From Acetothermia bacterium 64_32 (lineage in GTDB: Bacteria; Bipolaricaulota; Bipolaricaulia; Bipolaricaulales; Bipolaricaulaceae), in NCBI GenBank assembly GCA_001508155.1, contig LGFI01000004.1, forward strand, positions 48,918-112,917: 64,000 nucleotides of DNA. Direction: 5' to 3'. Shown piece after piece: positions 51,059-59,542 of this stretch (within the stretch, counting starts at the first letter, position 1; each line of letters begins with the position of its first letter). The position numbers were made by a program, and so were the translations under genes. The notes beneath the pieces were generated by a model, which was not told where the DNA came from, did not search any database, and saw nothing but the letters and a program-made list of their open reading frames with translations.

Positions 51059-51777
51059 CCTTCCCTCCCCCCCAGGATGCGGACCGCCAAAAGGGCGATA
51101 TCGATCACATGGCTCTCCCCTTCGGCAAACGCCTTTTTCCTTTCCTCCGCCGAGGGCTGGGGGGAGAGCCAGATGTTGGAGTCGGTAGCCACTATGGCCC
51201 CCACTTTAACCCCTCGGCACATCCCCACGACGAACAGGGTGGCCGCTTCCTGTTCCGCTGCCACCACCCCTGCGTCCCGTAGTAGCTCATCCAACCTTGG
51301 ATCCCGCCTGTAATAGGCATCTCTGGTGTAGCCCACCCCGAGGCGGTAGGTGACCTTCGCCCGTTCGGCGGCCTCCACCAAGGCCTTGGTGACACTGAAG
51401 TCGGCGACGGCGGGGAATTCCCTGGGAAGATATGCGGCCGAGGTGCCATCCCCCCTGAAGGCGGCGGTGAGGATGATCGGCGTGCCGATGGGGATATCGG
51501 GCTGCCGGCCACCGGCCGACCCCACCCGGATGAACACCTCTGCCCCGGCCGAGGCCAGTTCCTCAAGCGCGATGCTGGCGGACGGCCCCCCGATGCCGGT
51601 GGAACAGACGCCCACCTCAACCCCACCGGTTTTTCCCTTGTACAAGGTGAATTCCCTGTTCTGCAGGATGAACTCCGCCTCGTCCATCCTCTCGGCTATG
51701 CGCTTTGCCCTCCCGGGGTCCCCAGGAAGAAGCATGAACCTCGCCACGTCCTCCCTGGAACAAGGTATGTGCTTCAT
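51055..51777 (-). CDS. Nucleoside phosphorylase (PNP/UDP family)
   Basis: 240 residues of the PNP_UDP_1 fold: MLLPGDPGRAKRIAERM at the N-terminus, VCSTGIGGPSASIALEEL and FIRVGSAGG for phosphate and base binding, and VAAEQEAATLFVVG (Glu-Ala-Ala near the ribose). The motif set is shared by uridine phosphorylase and hexameric purine nucleoside phosphorylase. Coupling to adenine deaminase suggests it works on adenosine or a related purine nucleoside. Confidence 0.88.
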   Translation of the reverse strand: MKHIPCSREDVARFMLLPGDPGRAKRIAERMDEAEFILQNREFTLYKGKTGGVEVGVCSTGIGGPSASIALEELASAGAEVFIRVGSAGGRQPDIPIGTPIILTAAFRGDGTSAAYLPREFPAVADFSVTKALVEAAERAKVTYRLGVGYTRDAYYRRDPRLDELLRDAGVVAAEQEAATLFVVGMCRGVKVGAIVATDSNIWLSPQPSAEERKKAFAEGESHVIDIALLAVRILGGREG

Positions 51778-51782
51778 TCACC

Positions 51783-52853
51783 CTACTCCTTCCTAAAGGC
51801 AATGAGGTCATTCTGATCTATCCTAATATTCACTGACCGGGCATTGACAGTCGCCTCGCCTTCCGAACAGACCACTGTTATCTCCCCCAAGGGCGTTTCC
51901 ACCACGTATTGGAGGCTATGTCCCTGAAAGCTTTGGAAACGTACCTCGCCGGGGATGACGTTCCCCGCTTCGGGGCCACCTTCTGAAATCTCCACTCTCT
52001 CCGGACGGAAGTAGACCCTCACCTCGTCCCCTACCCGGAGCTCCCCCTCCCCACCCATCCGGGCCTGGAGGCGTAGCCCCCCGGCCATCACCTCCACCCC
52101 ACCTCCCTCGACGCGGGCCACCCGGCCGGGGAAGCTGTTGTCGTACCCCATGAAATGGGCGACGAATTCGTTTACGGGATTGCGGTACAGGCGGGGGGGC
52201 GTGTCGATCTGCTGGATGCGGCCTTCATTTAAAACTGCTATTCGGTCGGACATGCTTAGGGCTTCAACTAGATCGTGCGTTACGTAGATTGCAGTGATGC
52301 CCAGATCCTTTTGGATCCTCCTCAGTTCAACCCTCATGGTGGCACGTAATTTTGCGTCCAGGTTGGAAAGGGGTTCGTCCAGGAGCAACAGGGCGGGTTC
52401 CACCGCCAAGGCGCGGGCCAAGGCCACCCTCTGGCGTTGCCCCCCCGAAAGCTGGGCAGGGAGGCGGTTGGCGAAGTCCTCAAGGCCAACAAGCCCCAGC
52501 CATCTGTTTACCCGCTCGGCCACCTCTTGTTTGCGGACCTTCCTCATCCTGAGGCCGAATGCGACGTTTTCCGCAACTGTAAGATGAGGAAACAGGGCAT
52601 ATGACTGATAAACAACACCGAAATTGCGCTTATATGGGGGAATATTTGTGATGTCGTCCCCCTTCAGGAGAACCCGGCCCTCCCGGGGGCGGATGAACCC
52701 GAGGATGGCCCGCAAGGCGGTGGTTTTGCCGCAGCCCGAGGGGCCGAGGAGGGAGACCAGCTCCCCTTCATCCAGGGACAGGGTGAAGCCGTGCAGGACT
52801 GGGCTTGCACGTCCGTAACCGACCACGAGCCCTCGCGTCTCCAGGAACGACAT
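51783..52853 (-). CDS. ABC transporter ATPase, polyamine (PotA) type
   Basis: 356 residues. Walker A GPSGCGKTT, signature LSGGQRQRV, Walker B LLLLDEPLSNLD, then a C-terminal TOBE domain (residues ~240-350), as in PotA and MalK-type ATPases. TAAGGAGGGAGG precedes the ATG. It energises the two permeases upstream. PotA-like subunits also serve iron, sulfate, thiamin and other small organic ligands, so polyamine transport is not proven. Confidence 0.92.
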   Translation of the reverse strand: MSFLETRGLVVGYGRASPVLHGFTLSLDEGELVSLLGPSGCGKTTALRAILGFIRPREGRVLLKGDDITNIPPYKRNFGVVYQSYALFPHLTVAENVAFGLRMRKVRKQEVAERVNRWLGLVGLEDFANRLPAQLSGGQRQRVALARALAVEPALLLLDEPLSNLDAKLRATMRVELRRIQKDLGITAIYVTHDLVEALSMSDRIAVLNEGRIQQIDTPPRLYRNPVNEFVAHFMGYDNSFPGRVARVEGGGVEVMAGGLRLQARMGGEGELRVGDEVRVYFRPERVEISEGGPEAGNVIPGEVRFQSFQGHSLQYVVETPLGEITVVCSEGEATVNARSVNIRIDQNDLIAFRKE

Positions 52854-52862
52854 CCTCCCTCC

Positions 52863-53636
52863 TTACATGAATTTCGATAGCCCCAGCGTCCTCTCGGCGG
52901 CCTGGGTGACCAGGACCGTGAACAGGATCACAAGGACGGAGAGGGCGGCGATAAGGGGGTTATAGTAATACTCCATATACGATAGCATCTGGATGGGCAG
53001 GGTTGTGATGCCGGGCCCGGTGAGGAAGAGGGAGATGGGTACGTTGTTAAACGACAGGGTGAATCCCAGGATGAAAGCCGCCAGGACCCCGGTACGGATG
53101 TTGGGCAGGACCACCCGAAGGAAGGCCTTCCACTGAGGGGCCCCCAGGCTCATGGCCGCCTCTTCCACCGTGAAATCGAAGTTCCTCAAACTGGCAGCGG
53201 TGACCCGCACCGCGTAGGGGATGACTATCACGGTGTGGCCGATGAGCAGCGCGGGGAGGACGGGGATGTCCCCCACATGCACCAGGAAGCGAAGCAGCGC
53301 AAAGCCGATCACCAGGGCCGGCACCACAATAGGGGACTCAAACGCGAACTCCATGTACTGCCTTCCCTTAGGGGCATAACGGACTATGGCATAGGCGGCC
53401 GGCACCCCGAGCAAAAGGGCAACCAAGGTCGCTACAAGCCCCACCATCAAGCTTACCTTAAAGGCATCCCTGAACATGCGCATTGAAATGGCTTTTTCGT
53501 ACCACTGAATCGTCAATCCACTTGGGGGAAAGGCCAGGGTTTGTCCAAAGGAAACCACAAAAATAACGACAAAGGGGCTCAAAAGGAAAAGGTAGGTAAG
53601 GATCGCCACCACAAGGAGCGCGCGTCCCCGTCTCAT
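52863..53636 (-). CDS. ABC transporter permease, PotC type
   Basis: 257 residues from ATG 53636, which overlaps the stop of the upstream permease; the longer frame that reaches 54338 is read-through of another frame. Six membrane helices, the EAA loop VEEAAMSLGAPQWKAFLRVVLPN and the short binding-protein-dependent permease layout are clear. It forms the channel with the product of the overlapping gene. Confidence 0.92.
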   Translation of the reverse strand: MRRGRALLVVAILTYLFLLSPFVVIFVVSFGQTLAFPPSGLTIQWYEKAISMRMFRDAFKVSLMVGLVATLVALLLGVPAAYAIVRYAPKGRQYMEFAFESPIVVPALVIGFALLRFLVHVGDIPVLPALLIGHTVIVIPYAVRVTAASLRNFDFTVEEAAMSLGAPQWKAFLRVVLPNIRTGVLAAFILGFTLSFNNVPISLFLTGPGITTLPIQMLSYMEYYYNPLIAALSVLVILFTVLVTQAAERTLGLSKFM

Positions 53637-54463
53637 CTGGCCTCCCGGGTTCGCAATCTCCTTAGCAGGAGGTTGAGGATGCTGGCCACAACGAGGAGCA
53701 CCACGGCCACCACGGTGGCGGTTTCCCAATCGAGCAGCGTCATAGCCCGTTGCTGGAGCAGGGTTGCCAGGGTCAGGACCCGTGTGCCGCCGAGGATGGC
53801 CGGGGTGGTATAAGCGGTGATGCATCCGGTGAACACCAAGGTACCACCTACCACGAGCCCGTCCGCAGACAGGGGGAACACCACCCGGCCGAATGCCCTC
53901 AAGGGGGAAGCGCCGAGGCTTTGGGCTGCTTCCTCCACCTCGGGCGGTATGTTCTCCAGGGCGCTGATCAGCGAAAGCAACATCAGGGGAAAGAACAAAT
54001 GTGTCAAGCCCACTACAATTGCGCCCTCCGTGTAGAGGAACTGGATCGGACGGGAGATGAGGCCCATCGCCATGAGGAGTTCGTTTACCACCCCGTGGCG
54101 GCCCAAGATCACGAACCACCCGAAGGTTCGGACGACGGCGGTGGTCATCAAGGGGAAGAGGGAAAGCGACATAAAGAAGGCCTTCCTCCGCGGGGAAGCC
54201 TTTGAGATGAGGTAGGCGGTGGGGTAGCCGAGCAATGCCGTGACGAGCGTCACGATGAGCCCTATGCGGAGGGTGCGGAGGAGGGCCGTCCTGAAATACG
54301 ATTTGCCAAAGGCCTCGAGGTAGGCGGCGAAGGTCCAAGTGCCGTCTGCCTTGAAGCTCGCCAAAAAGAGCATGAGGATCGGGGCAAGCAAAAACAGCCC
54401 CAGGAAGGCCAGGCCCGGCCCGGAAAGGAAGAGCACCCGCCTCCAGCTGGAATTGGCGACCAT
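53633..54463 (-). CDS. ABC transporter permease, PotB type
   Basis: 276 residues with six membrane helices. The EAA loop is VEEAAQSLGASPLRAFGRVVFP, and SFKADGTWTFAAYLEAFG follows the first helix as in PotB/iron permeases. It overlaps the second permease by 4 bases. A hairpin separates it from the binding-protein gene. Confidence 0.92.
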   Translation of the reverse strand: MVANSSWRRVLFLSGPGLAFLGLFLLAPILMLFLASFKADGTWTFAAYLEAFGKSYFRTALLRTLRIGLIVTLVTALLGYPTAYLISKASPRRKAFFMSLSLFPLMTTAVVRTFGWFVILGRHGVVNELLMAMGLISRPIQFLYTEGAIVVGLTHLFFPLMLLSLISALENIPPEVEEAAQSLGASPLRAFGRVVFPLSADGLVVGGTLVFTGCITAYTTPAILGGTRVLTLATLLQQRAMTLLDWETATVVAVVLLVVASILNLLLRRLRTREAR

Positions 54464-54473
54464 CGGGCTAACT

Positions 54474-54515
54474 AAAGGCGGCTTGGGCCCCCGGGCACGA
54501 GCCCAAGCCGCCTTC
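54474..54515 (-). terminator. Hairpin between binding-protein and permease genes
   Basis: A long stem (AAGGCGGCTTGGGC / GCCCAAGCCGCCTT) with TTTAG following on the minus strand. It probably limits transcription into the permease genes, as at 3773 and 12845. Confidence 0.75.
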
Positions 54516-54521
54516 CCCCGA

Positions 54522-55580
54522 CTACCTGGCGATGAGCTCGTTCCACCGGGTTAGCCACTGGTCCAGGTGGTCCACCACGAAGGCGGGATCGTAAAACACG
54601 GCGGAGGTGAGGTCCTCGTCAAGCCCGAACCTCGCCTTTATATCGGCTGGTAGCTCCTCCAGGGCCTGCAGGTTCGCCGGGCCGTCGACAAGGTCGAGGG
54701 CCATGCGGAGTTGGGTGTCCTTGGAGAGCCAGAAGTCGATGAACTTCTCAGCCCAGTAGGGGTTCTTGGTCCCCTTGACCACGCTCAGGGTGTTCAAGGA
54801 GGCGATGAGCCCCTCCCAGTAGTCGGAGCAGGGGCGTACCCAGGCCAGGGGGAGGCCGGTGGCCTGGAGGCTGGGCCAGGCGAAGCTGGGCATCGGCGCC
54901 AGCCAAACCTCCCCTTGTTCAAACAGGCTGATCGCCTCTGAAGACCTCCTGTAGGTGGTCAGAAGGGCGCTCGGTTCCACGAGCTCCTTGAGTTTCTGCC
55001 ACCCCACCTCAAGGTCGTCCAGGGAGCCACCCCACGCCCTGGCGATGCTGAACAACACTGCCGGGCCGTAGGTGGTGTTCATCTCGGGGAGCGTGATATA
55101 ACCGGCCACCTCCGGGCGCCAGAAATCGCGCCAGGAGGTGACGGGGGGATCTATCTTGTCGGTACGATATGCGATCTTCATGACCTGAAGGGTGTACCCC
55201 ACCCCGTACCAGTCGCCAAGCGGATCGCGTGCCCATTCCACTATCTGGGCCACGTTGGGGACGTTGTCGACGTCCAAAGGCTGCAGGACCCCTTCCCTCA
55301 TGGCCATGACGGCGTAGTTGGGGGCAAAGGTCACCACGTCCACCACTGGGTTGTCCTTGTTGGCGATCAGCCGGGCCAGCCGATCTGAGTTGTTACCGAA
55401 GTCGAAGACGATCTCGATGCCGTAGGCTTCCTTGAACCGGTCGGCGATGTTCTTGTAGAGGAGCTCCGCGTTGAACCCCCAAGTGGATACCACAAGCTGG
55501 GCAGGTTTCGGCGGCTCCTCAGCTATTACGCTAAGCCCCGCAGTTAGCAAACCCAAGACCAGTATCAGAACCAGGCGCAT
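54522..55580 (-). CDS. ABC transporter substrate-binding protein, PotD-like (SBP family 1)
   Basis: 352 residues. A signal peptide (LVLILVLGLLTAGLSVIAE) precedes a PotD-type fold: LVVSTWGFNAELLYKNIADRF, VDVVTFAPNYAVMAMREG, GVGYTLQVMKIAYRTDKI. The ligand is unknown. Polyamines are the family default, but the rest of the operon handles nucleosides and adenine, so a purine-containing ligand such as adenosine or methylthioadenosine is an alternative. Expression is from the promoter at 55670-55698. Confidence 0.88.
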   Translation of the reverse strand: MRLVLILVLGLLTAGLSVIAEEPPKPAQLVVSTWGFNAELLYKNIADRFKEAYGIEIVFDFGNNSDRLARLIANKDNPVVDVVTFAPNYAVMAMREGVLQPLDVDNVPNVAQIVEWARDPLGDWYGVGYTLQVMKIAYRTDKIDPPVTSWRDFWRPEVAGYITLPEMNTTYGPAVLFSIARAWGGSLDDLEVGWQKLKELVEPSALLTTYRRSSEAISLFEQGEVWLAPMPSFAWPSLQATGLPLAWVRPCSDYWEGLIASLNTLSVVKGTKNPYWAEKFIDFWLSKDTQLRMALDLVDGPANLQALEELPADIKARFGLDEDLTSAVFYDPAFVVDHLDQWLTRWNELIAR

Positions 55581-55669
55581 AACATCCCTCCTCTTAAACT
55601 ATAGTTTTCTGACAGCATTTAGAATAACTATCACCCCCTTGGCATTAGAATCATGTTAGGATGTGGAAA

Positions 55670-55698
55670 AGTTTATCAAGGGGGGAAGGCGCTGTCAA
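55670..55698 (-). promoter_or_regulatory. Promoter of the PotD-PotBCA-PNP-Ade operon
   Basis: On the minus strand a perfect TTGACA (55693-55698), 17-base spacer, TAAACT (55670-55675). It starts a leader of about 80 bases ahead of ATG 55580. Confidence 0.75.
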
Positions 55699-55792
55699 GC
55701 TTTACAGTCCTGCTACATTGCAAATGCTGCCTGCCGTTGGCAGTTAACTGGAGCTTGAACGCTTTATGGCAAAGCCGGGCAGTAGCTCGTTC

Positions 55793-55942
55793 CGCAGCGG
55801 GGAGCTTTCATACTTTCGGCTGGCCACGCTGCACAACCTCAGGTTCATGGCCCGGCTCATGGCCACGATCCGGGCCGCGATCTCCGGGGGAAAGCGCTTA
55901 TCCCTGGATGCGATACGGGAGGCCTTGCTCCAGGGGGACTAA
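55793..55942 (+). pseudogene. 3' fragment of a second tgt gene
   Basis: Translates, with no start, to RSGELSYFRLATLHNLRF then MARLMATIRAAISGGKRLS and ends LLQGD. The first part is almost the same as the last residues of Tgt at 48142-49347. At DNA level 55793-55864 differs from 49204-49275 at only 4 of 72 bases, after which the two diverge. The rest of the gene is absent. The stop shares bases with the convergent plsY-fusion stop. It marks a lost or replaced tgt copy. Confidence 0.85.
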
Positions 55943-57099
55943 CCCATCAGGGCCTGTGCCAGGGCCATAACGGTGCCCGATAGCAGGGGCACCGACAGGT
56001 TATCGTCCACGTGGAAGGGCAGGGCCTCCACGAAGCTGGCGGCGGCCCCGCCCACGAACCCTAACCAAAAAGGCGCAAGCCCCTGAACGAAGATCAGGTA
56101 AGAAGCCAGGGAACAGATCCCCAGGTAACCAAGGGTCCCCTGCAGGGTCTTGGCGAAGAACCTGGTCCTTCCCCCCACAAAGCCGAACACCTTGGCGGTG
56201 AGGTCTCCGAATATGAGGAAGGTGACGGCCAGGAAGGCCACCTTTAAGGGGAAGAGGAGGAAGGTGACGAAACATCCCAGGAGGAATAGCGTCATGGAGG
56301 AAAGCCGTGATCTCTCCTTTTCCTTGTACACCTTAAAGGAGCTCGCCAGGCGCTTGAAGAAAAAGCTCTGCACCTTGCCGCTCGATAGGCGGATCAGATC
56401 TACCAGGACGAACAGGGCGAGCACGCTCCCGATCAGGGAGAGGAGGGTTTGTTTGCTCACCCAAAGGCCCAGCAGGGGGAAGGAGAAGCCGGCGGGGCGA
56501 AGGAGCACCCGCCACCACCTCACGTCCTCAGGGAGGTAGGGAAACACCCGATGTCTGATCACCGCCTCCAGCGCCAGGGCGAAGATGAAGCACAGGATGA
56601 GGGCCGCCAGGGCGGGGACGAGGAACACCGCTATCACATCCCCCCTCCCCACCGCCCAGGAGGACAAGCCGGCAAAGCCCGCGAGCGCAGCAAGATCTGC
56701 TATCCCTATCGAGGGGGGAAGCTTCAGCCATAGCCCAATGAGAGAGGCAAGCGCCAAGCCGGATGCCGTAGCCGCCCCTTCTCCTCCCTTGAATCGGAGA
56801 TAAAAGGGGAATATATGCCCCACGATCGCTGAGACGCCCCCTAGGTAGCAAAGGGGGAGTGGGATTCCGAGGACCTGAGCGATCTTAAGGGAGAGGACCC
56901 CCTTTCCGGTGTCGTAAAGCGCAGTGATCACCACGGGCCACAAGGAATCAACTTGGGCCCTGAGGTTGGAGGTGCCTACCTTGCCCGTCCCCTTGGCCCT
57001 GAGGTCAATCCCCTTAAGGCACTTGGCGAAAATATAGGCGGGATGGATGGCTCCCAATAGGTAACCGATGAGCAACGCGGAGACCGCCTTCCCCACCAT
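55939..57099 (-). CDS. PlsY-type glycerol-3-phosphate acyltransferase fused to dolichol/phytol-kinase-like domain
   Basis: 386 residues from ATG 57099 (GTG 57111 is possible). Residues 1-~195 are PlsY-like: GYLLGAIHPAYIFAK, DLRAKGTGKVGTSNL (family GSGNxGATN, partly changed) and FKGGEGAATASG. Residues ~200-386 match the SEC59/phytol-kinase (COG0170) type: FGDLTAKVFGFVGGR, KTLQGTLGYLG and SFVEALPFHVDDN before PLLSG. Many membrane helices run through both. PlsY makes lysophosphatidate from acyl-phosphate; the second domain would phosphorylate a lipid alcohol using CTP. Such a fusion is unusual and could couple two steps of lipid making. Confidence 0.82.
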   Translation of the reverse strand: MVGKAVSALLIGYLLGAIHPAYIFAKCLKGIDLRAKGTGKVGTSNLRAQVDSLWPVVITALYDTGKGVLSLKIAQVLGIPLPLCYLGGVSAIVGHIFPFYLRFKGGEGAATASGLALASLIGLWLKLPPSIGIADLAALAGFAGLSSWAVGRGDVIAVFLVPALAALILCFIFALALEAVIRHRVFPYLPEDVRWWRVLLRPAGFSFPLLGLWVSKQTLLSLIGSVLALFVLVDLIRLSSGKVQSFFFKRLASSFKVYKEKERSRLSSMTLFLLGCFVTFLLFPLKVAFLAVTFLIFGDLTAKVFGFVGGRTRFFAKTLQGTLGYLGICSLASYLIFVQGLAPFWLGFVGGAAASFVEALPFHVDDNLSVPLLSGTVMALAQALMG

Positions 57100-57111
57100 T
57101 TCCGCAAACAC

Positions 57112-57141
57112 AGTTTAATCCACGCCCCCGGGGAAGGGCAA
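57112..57141 (-). promoter_or_regulatory. Promoter of the PlsY-kinase fusion
   Basis: TTGCCC (57136-57141), 18-base spacer, TAAACT (57112-57117) on the minus strand. Transcription would begin about 6 bases before ATG 57099, and no ribosome site is visible, so a leaderless message is likely. Confidence 0.55.
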
Positions 57142-57256
57142 TTTTCGGGTAAGGCTTTACCCTCCGCTCGGAGAAGGCGTAGAACACCCCCGGTGATCTC
57201 GCGGCCGCTTGTTCAATCAGCCTGACGGAAGAGCTCGCCCGCGTCCGGGAAAAGCG

Positions 57257-59397
57257 TTAACCCCCCTCCTCTTCCAGTAGTTTCAGGGACTCCTCCACCA
57301 CTTTGGGGTCGAATTATGTTCCAGCGTCCTTCTTGATCTCCTCTATCGCCTCCTCCACCGGGAGGGCCTTGCGGTAAGGCCGGTCGCTCCTCATGGCGTC
57401 CCAGGCGTCCACCACTGCGAATATCCTGGCGGCAAGCGGGATCTCCTCGCCCTTAAGGCCCCTTGGGTAACCGTTTCCATCCCAACGCTCGTGGTGACAG
57501 TAGGGGATATCCAAGGCGGGCCTCAGGAACTCGATCTCCGATAGCAGCTCATAAGCGTACTCGGGGTGCTTGCGCATCTCCGCCCACTCCTTTTCGTCTA
57601 GCTTTCCCGGCTTGAGCAGAATGGAGTCGGGAACGCCGAGCTTGCCGATGTCATGGAGCAACGCCCCCCATCTGAGATACGTGAGGGCCTCCCCTCGGAT
57701 CCCCATCCGGAGGCCGAGTCGCACCGCAAGCTCGGTCACCCGCTGGGCGTGATTCTGGGTCTCCAGGTCCCGCAGCTCCAGGGTGCGGGCCCAACCTTCC
57801 AGGGTGGCGTCGTAGGCCGCCCGCAGGTCAAGGTTGCTCCTCCTCAGCTCCTCCATGAGCTGCCCGTTCTCCAGGGCGATGGCAACTTGAGCAGCAAGGG
57901 CTTCCAGGAAATCCGTCGGAACCCCCTCCCGGGGCTTTCTCCGGTAGAAGATCCCCAGCATCCCCAGGGGCCTGTGCTTTGAGATCAGCGGGGCAAAGTA
58001 GACCTCCACAAACCCTTCCGCTTCGCAGAACTTCCTGAACCCGAAGGAGGTCTCCTCCAAGAGTTTCTCCCGCGTAAGGCGCACCACACGTCTGTCACGC
58101 AAAATTTTTCGGGCAGTAAGGCTTTGCGTGATGGAGATCGCCCGCGTACTTTCACTCCGGGATCGGAAACCTCGCGCACCGGCCAGGCGAAGCGTCAAGG
58201 TCTGGGGCTCTGCCAGAAGCACTCCTGCTGCATCGGCCTTAAGCTGTTCGGTGACCTCATCGAGTACCACCCGGATGGTCAATTCTGGGTCCAGGCTGGA
58301 GATGATGAAAAGATCTATATTTCGCAGGGTCTCTAGTTGGGCGAGGTTCCTTTTGGTTTTCTCGTATAGCTGGGCGTTTTCCAGGAGGGTAGCGGCCTGA
58401 TTGGCGAGGGTTTGCAGGAGGTTGAGCTTATGGGTGGTGAAAAAGCCAGGCTGTTCGCTGTAAAGGTTCAGGACGCCAAAGGGATGGCCATGGGAGACGA
58501 GGGGAATGGCGGCGCTGCAGGTAAAGTCATAGCTCAAAGCCGCCTTTCTCCAGGGTGCATACCCGGTATCGGAGCTCATATCCTCGGTGACCTGGAGCCT
58601 CATCTCTCGGATGGCCCGGCCGGTGGGGCCCTGTCCTTCCGGCACTCCGTCCCAGCGCACGGAGATCTCTTTAGGATAGGGGTGCTCAGGTGGCCAGGAG
58701 GCGATCACGCTTACCTGGCCATCGAGCTCTGCCCGTCCTACCCATGCCAACCTTACTGCAATGTCCTCCACACAGATGCGGGCTAACCTTTCGGCCACGC
58801 CTTTCAGCTCTAGATCCTCGGCGAGCCGGGGGATGGCTTGCTGGAGAAGATCAAGCTCTCTGGCGCGCTCCTGGAGCTTCGCACGGCTGCGGGCCTGGCG
58901 CAGGGCAGAGGCGGCAAGATGGGCTAGCACCTGAGCTTGTACAAGATCCCCTTCGCTGAATCGCTCCGGATTCTCATCCCCGAGGACGATCACCCCCAGG
59001 ACATCGCCCTCGGCCTTGAGCGGGACTGCCAAGGCGGACTTAAGGGCCGGGGCGCAATATGCCCGGCGCTCTGTGGCCTGGGTGACGTGTTGGTACACCT
59101 TGGCTTGGCCGGTTCGGGCTGCCAAGGCGACGGCCGCATGCGGGTCGTCCAGGGAGACGGAGCGCCCCAAAGAGAGCCCCGAAGGCGACGCCTCAAGCTT
59201 GAGTCGCAGGATGACTCGTTTTTCCCGGCCGGAAGCTCCCAGAAGTGGACGAGGCTTACCCGGGTCGCTTCCTGGACTGTTTCGACGAGCGCGGACAGAA
59301 TATCCCCTTCCTCCACCAGCGTGGCCAGCCGCTCGGCCAGCGCCTGGACTTGGAACCCCTGGTGACCTGGTCCGGTCAGCCCACTACCTTCAGACAA
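57257..59397 (-). pseudogene. GAF-domain HD-GYP phosphodiesterase, broken by frameshift and early stop
   Basis: Read with two corrections this is a ~710-residue protein with three GAF domains and a C-terminal HD-GYP domain (ALLHDIGKLGVPD, HHERWDGNGYP), a cyclic-di-GMP phosphodiesterase type. Start is TTG 59397. Lesion 1: at the five-T run 59219-59223 the frame must shift by one base to continue from ELPAGK to RVILRLKLE. Lesion 2: TAA at 57314-57316 stands where AGTQFDP is normal (AGT*FDPKVVEE), and the frame stays open for 18 more codons to TAA at 57257. The N-terminal GAF halves lie in different frames. The largest surviving frame runs from 59170 to 57314. Confidence 0.85.
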
Positions 59398-59424
59398 TAC
59401 AAAACACCCCGGCTAACGCAAACC

Positions 59425-59453
59425 AATATATTTTAATCTGCCAGAATACGCAA
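59425..59453 (-). promoter_or_regulatory. Promoter of the HD-GYP pseudogene
   Basis: TTGCGT (59448-59453), 17-base spacer, TATATT (59425-59430) on the minus strand, in an AT-rich patch about 30 bases before TTG 59397. The promoter has survived although the gene is damaged. Confidence 0.55.
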
Positions 59454-59542
59454 GTTAAAAGGTTCGTAATTCCACAAAAATTCGCGCTCCTCGGCCCTGT
59501 GCTGTAACTTGGATTGCACTGTGAGAACCAAGGGGCGATAAG

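Noticed and set aside
53637..54338. N-terminal extension of the PotC-like permease (491-codon frame)
   Set aside because: The extra 234 residues are read from the PotB-like gene in another frame and lack membrane helices; ATG 53636 gives a normal permease.
55653..55970. 105-codon plus-strand open frame
   Set aside because: It runs through the tgt scrap in the wrong frame; the scrap itself reads in a neighbouring frame.
59217..59223. Programmed -1 frameshift in the HD-GYP gene
   Set aside because: The run GGGAAAAAC is not a true X-XXY-YYZ slippery site in the zero frame, and a second lesion at the 3' end makes simple gene decay more likely.
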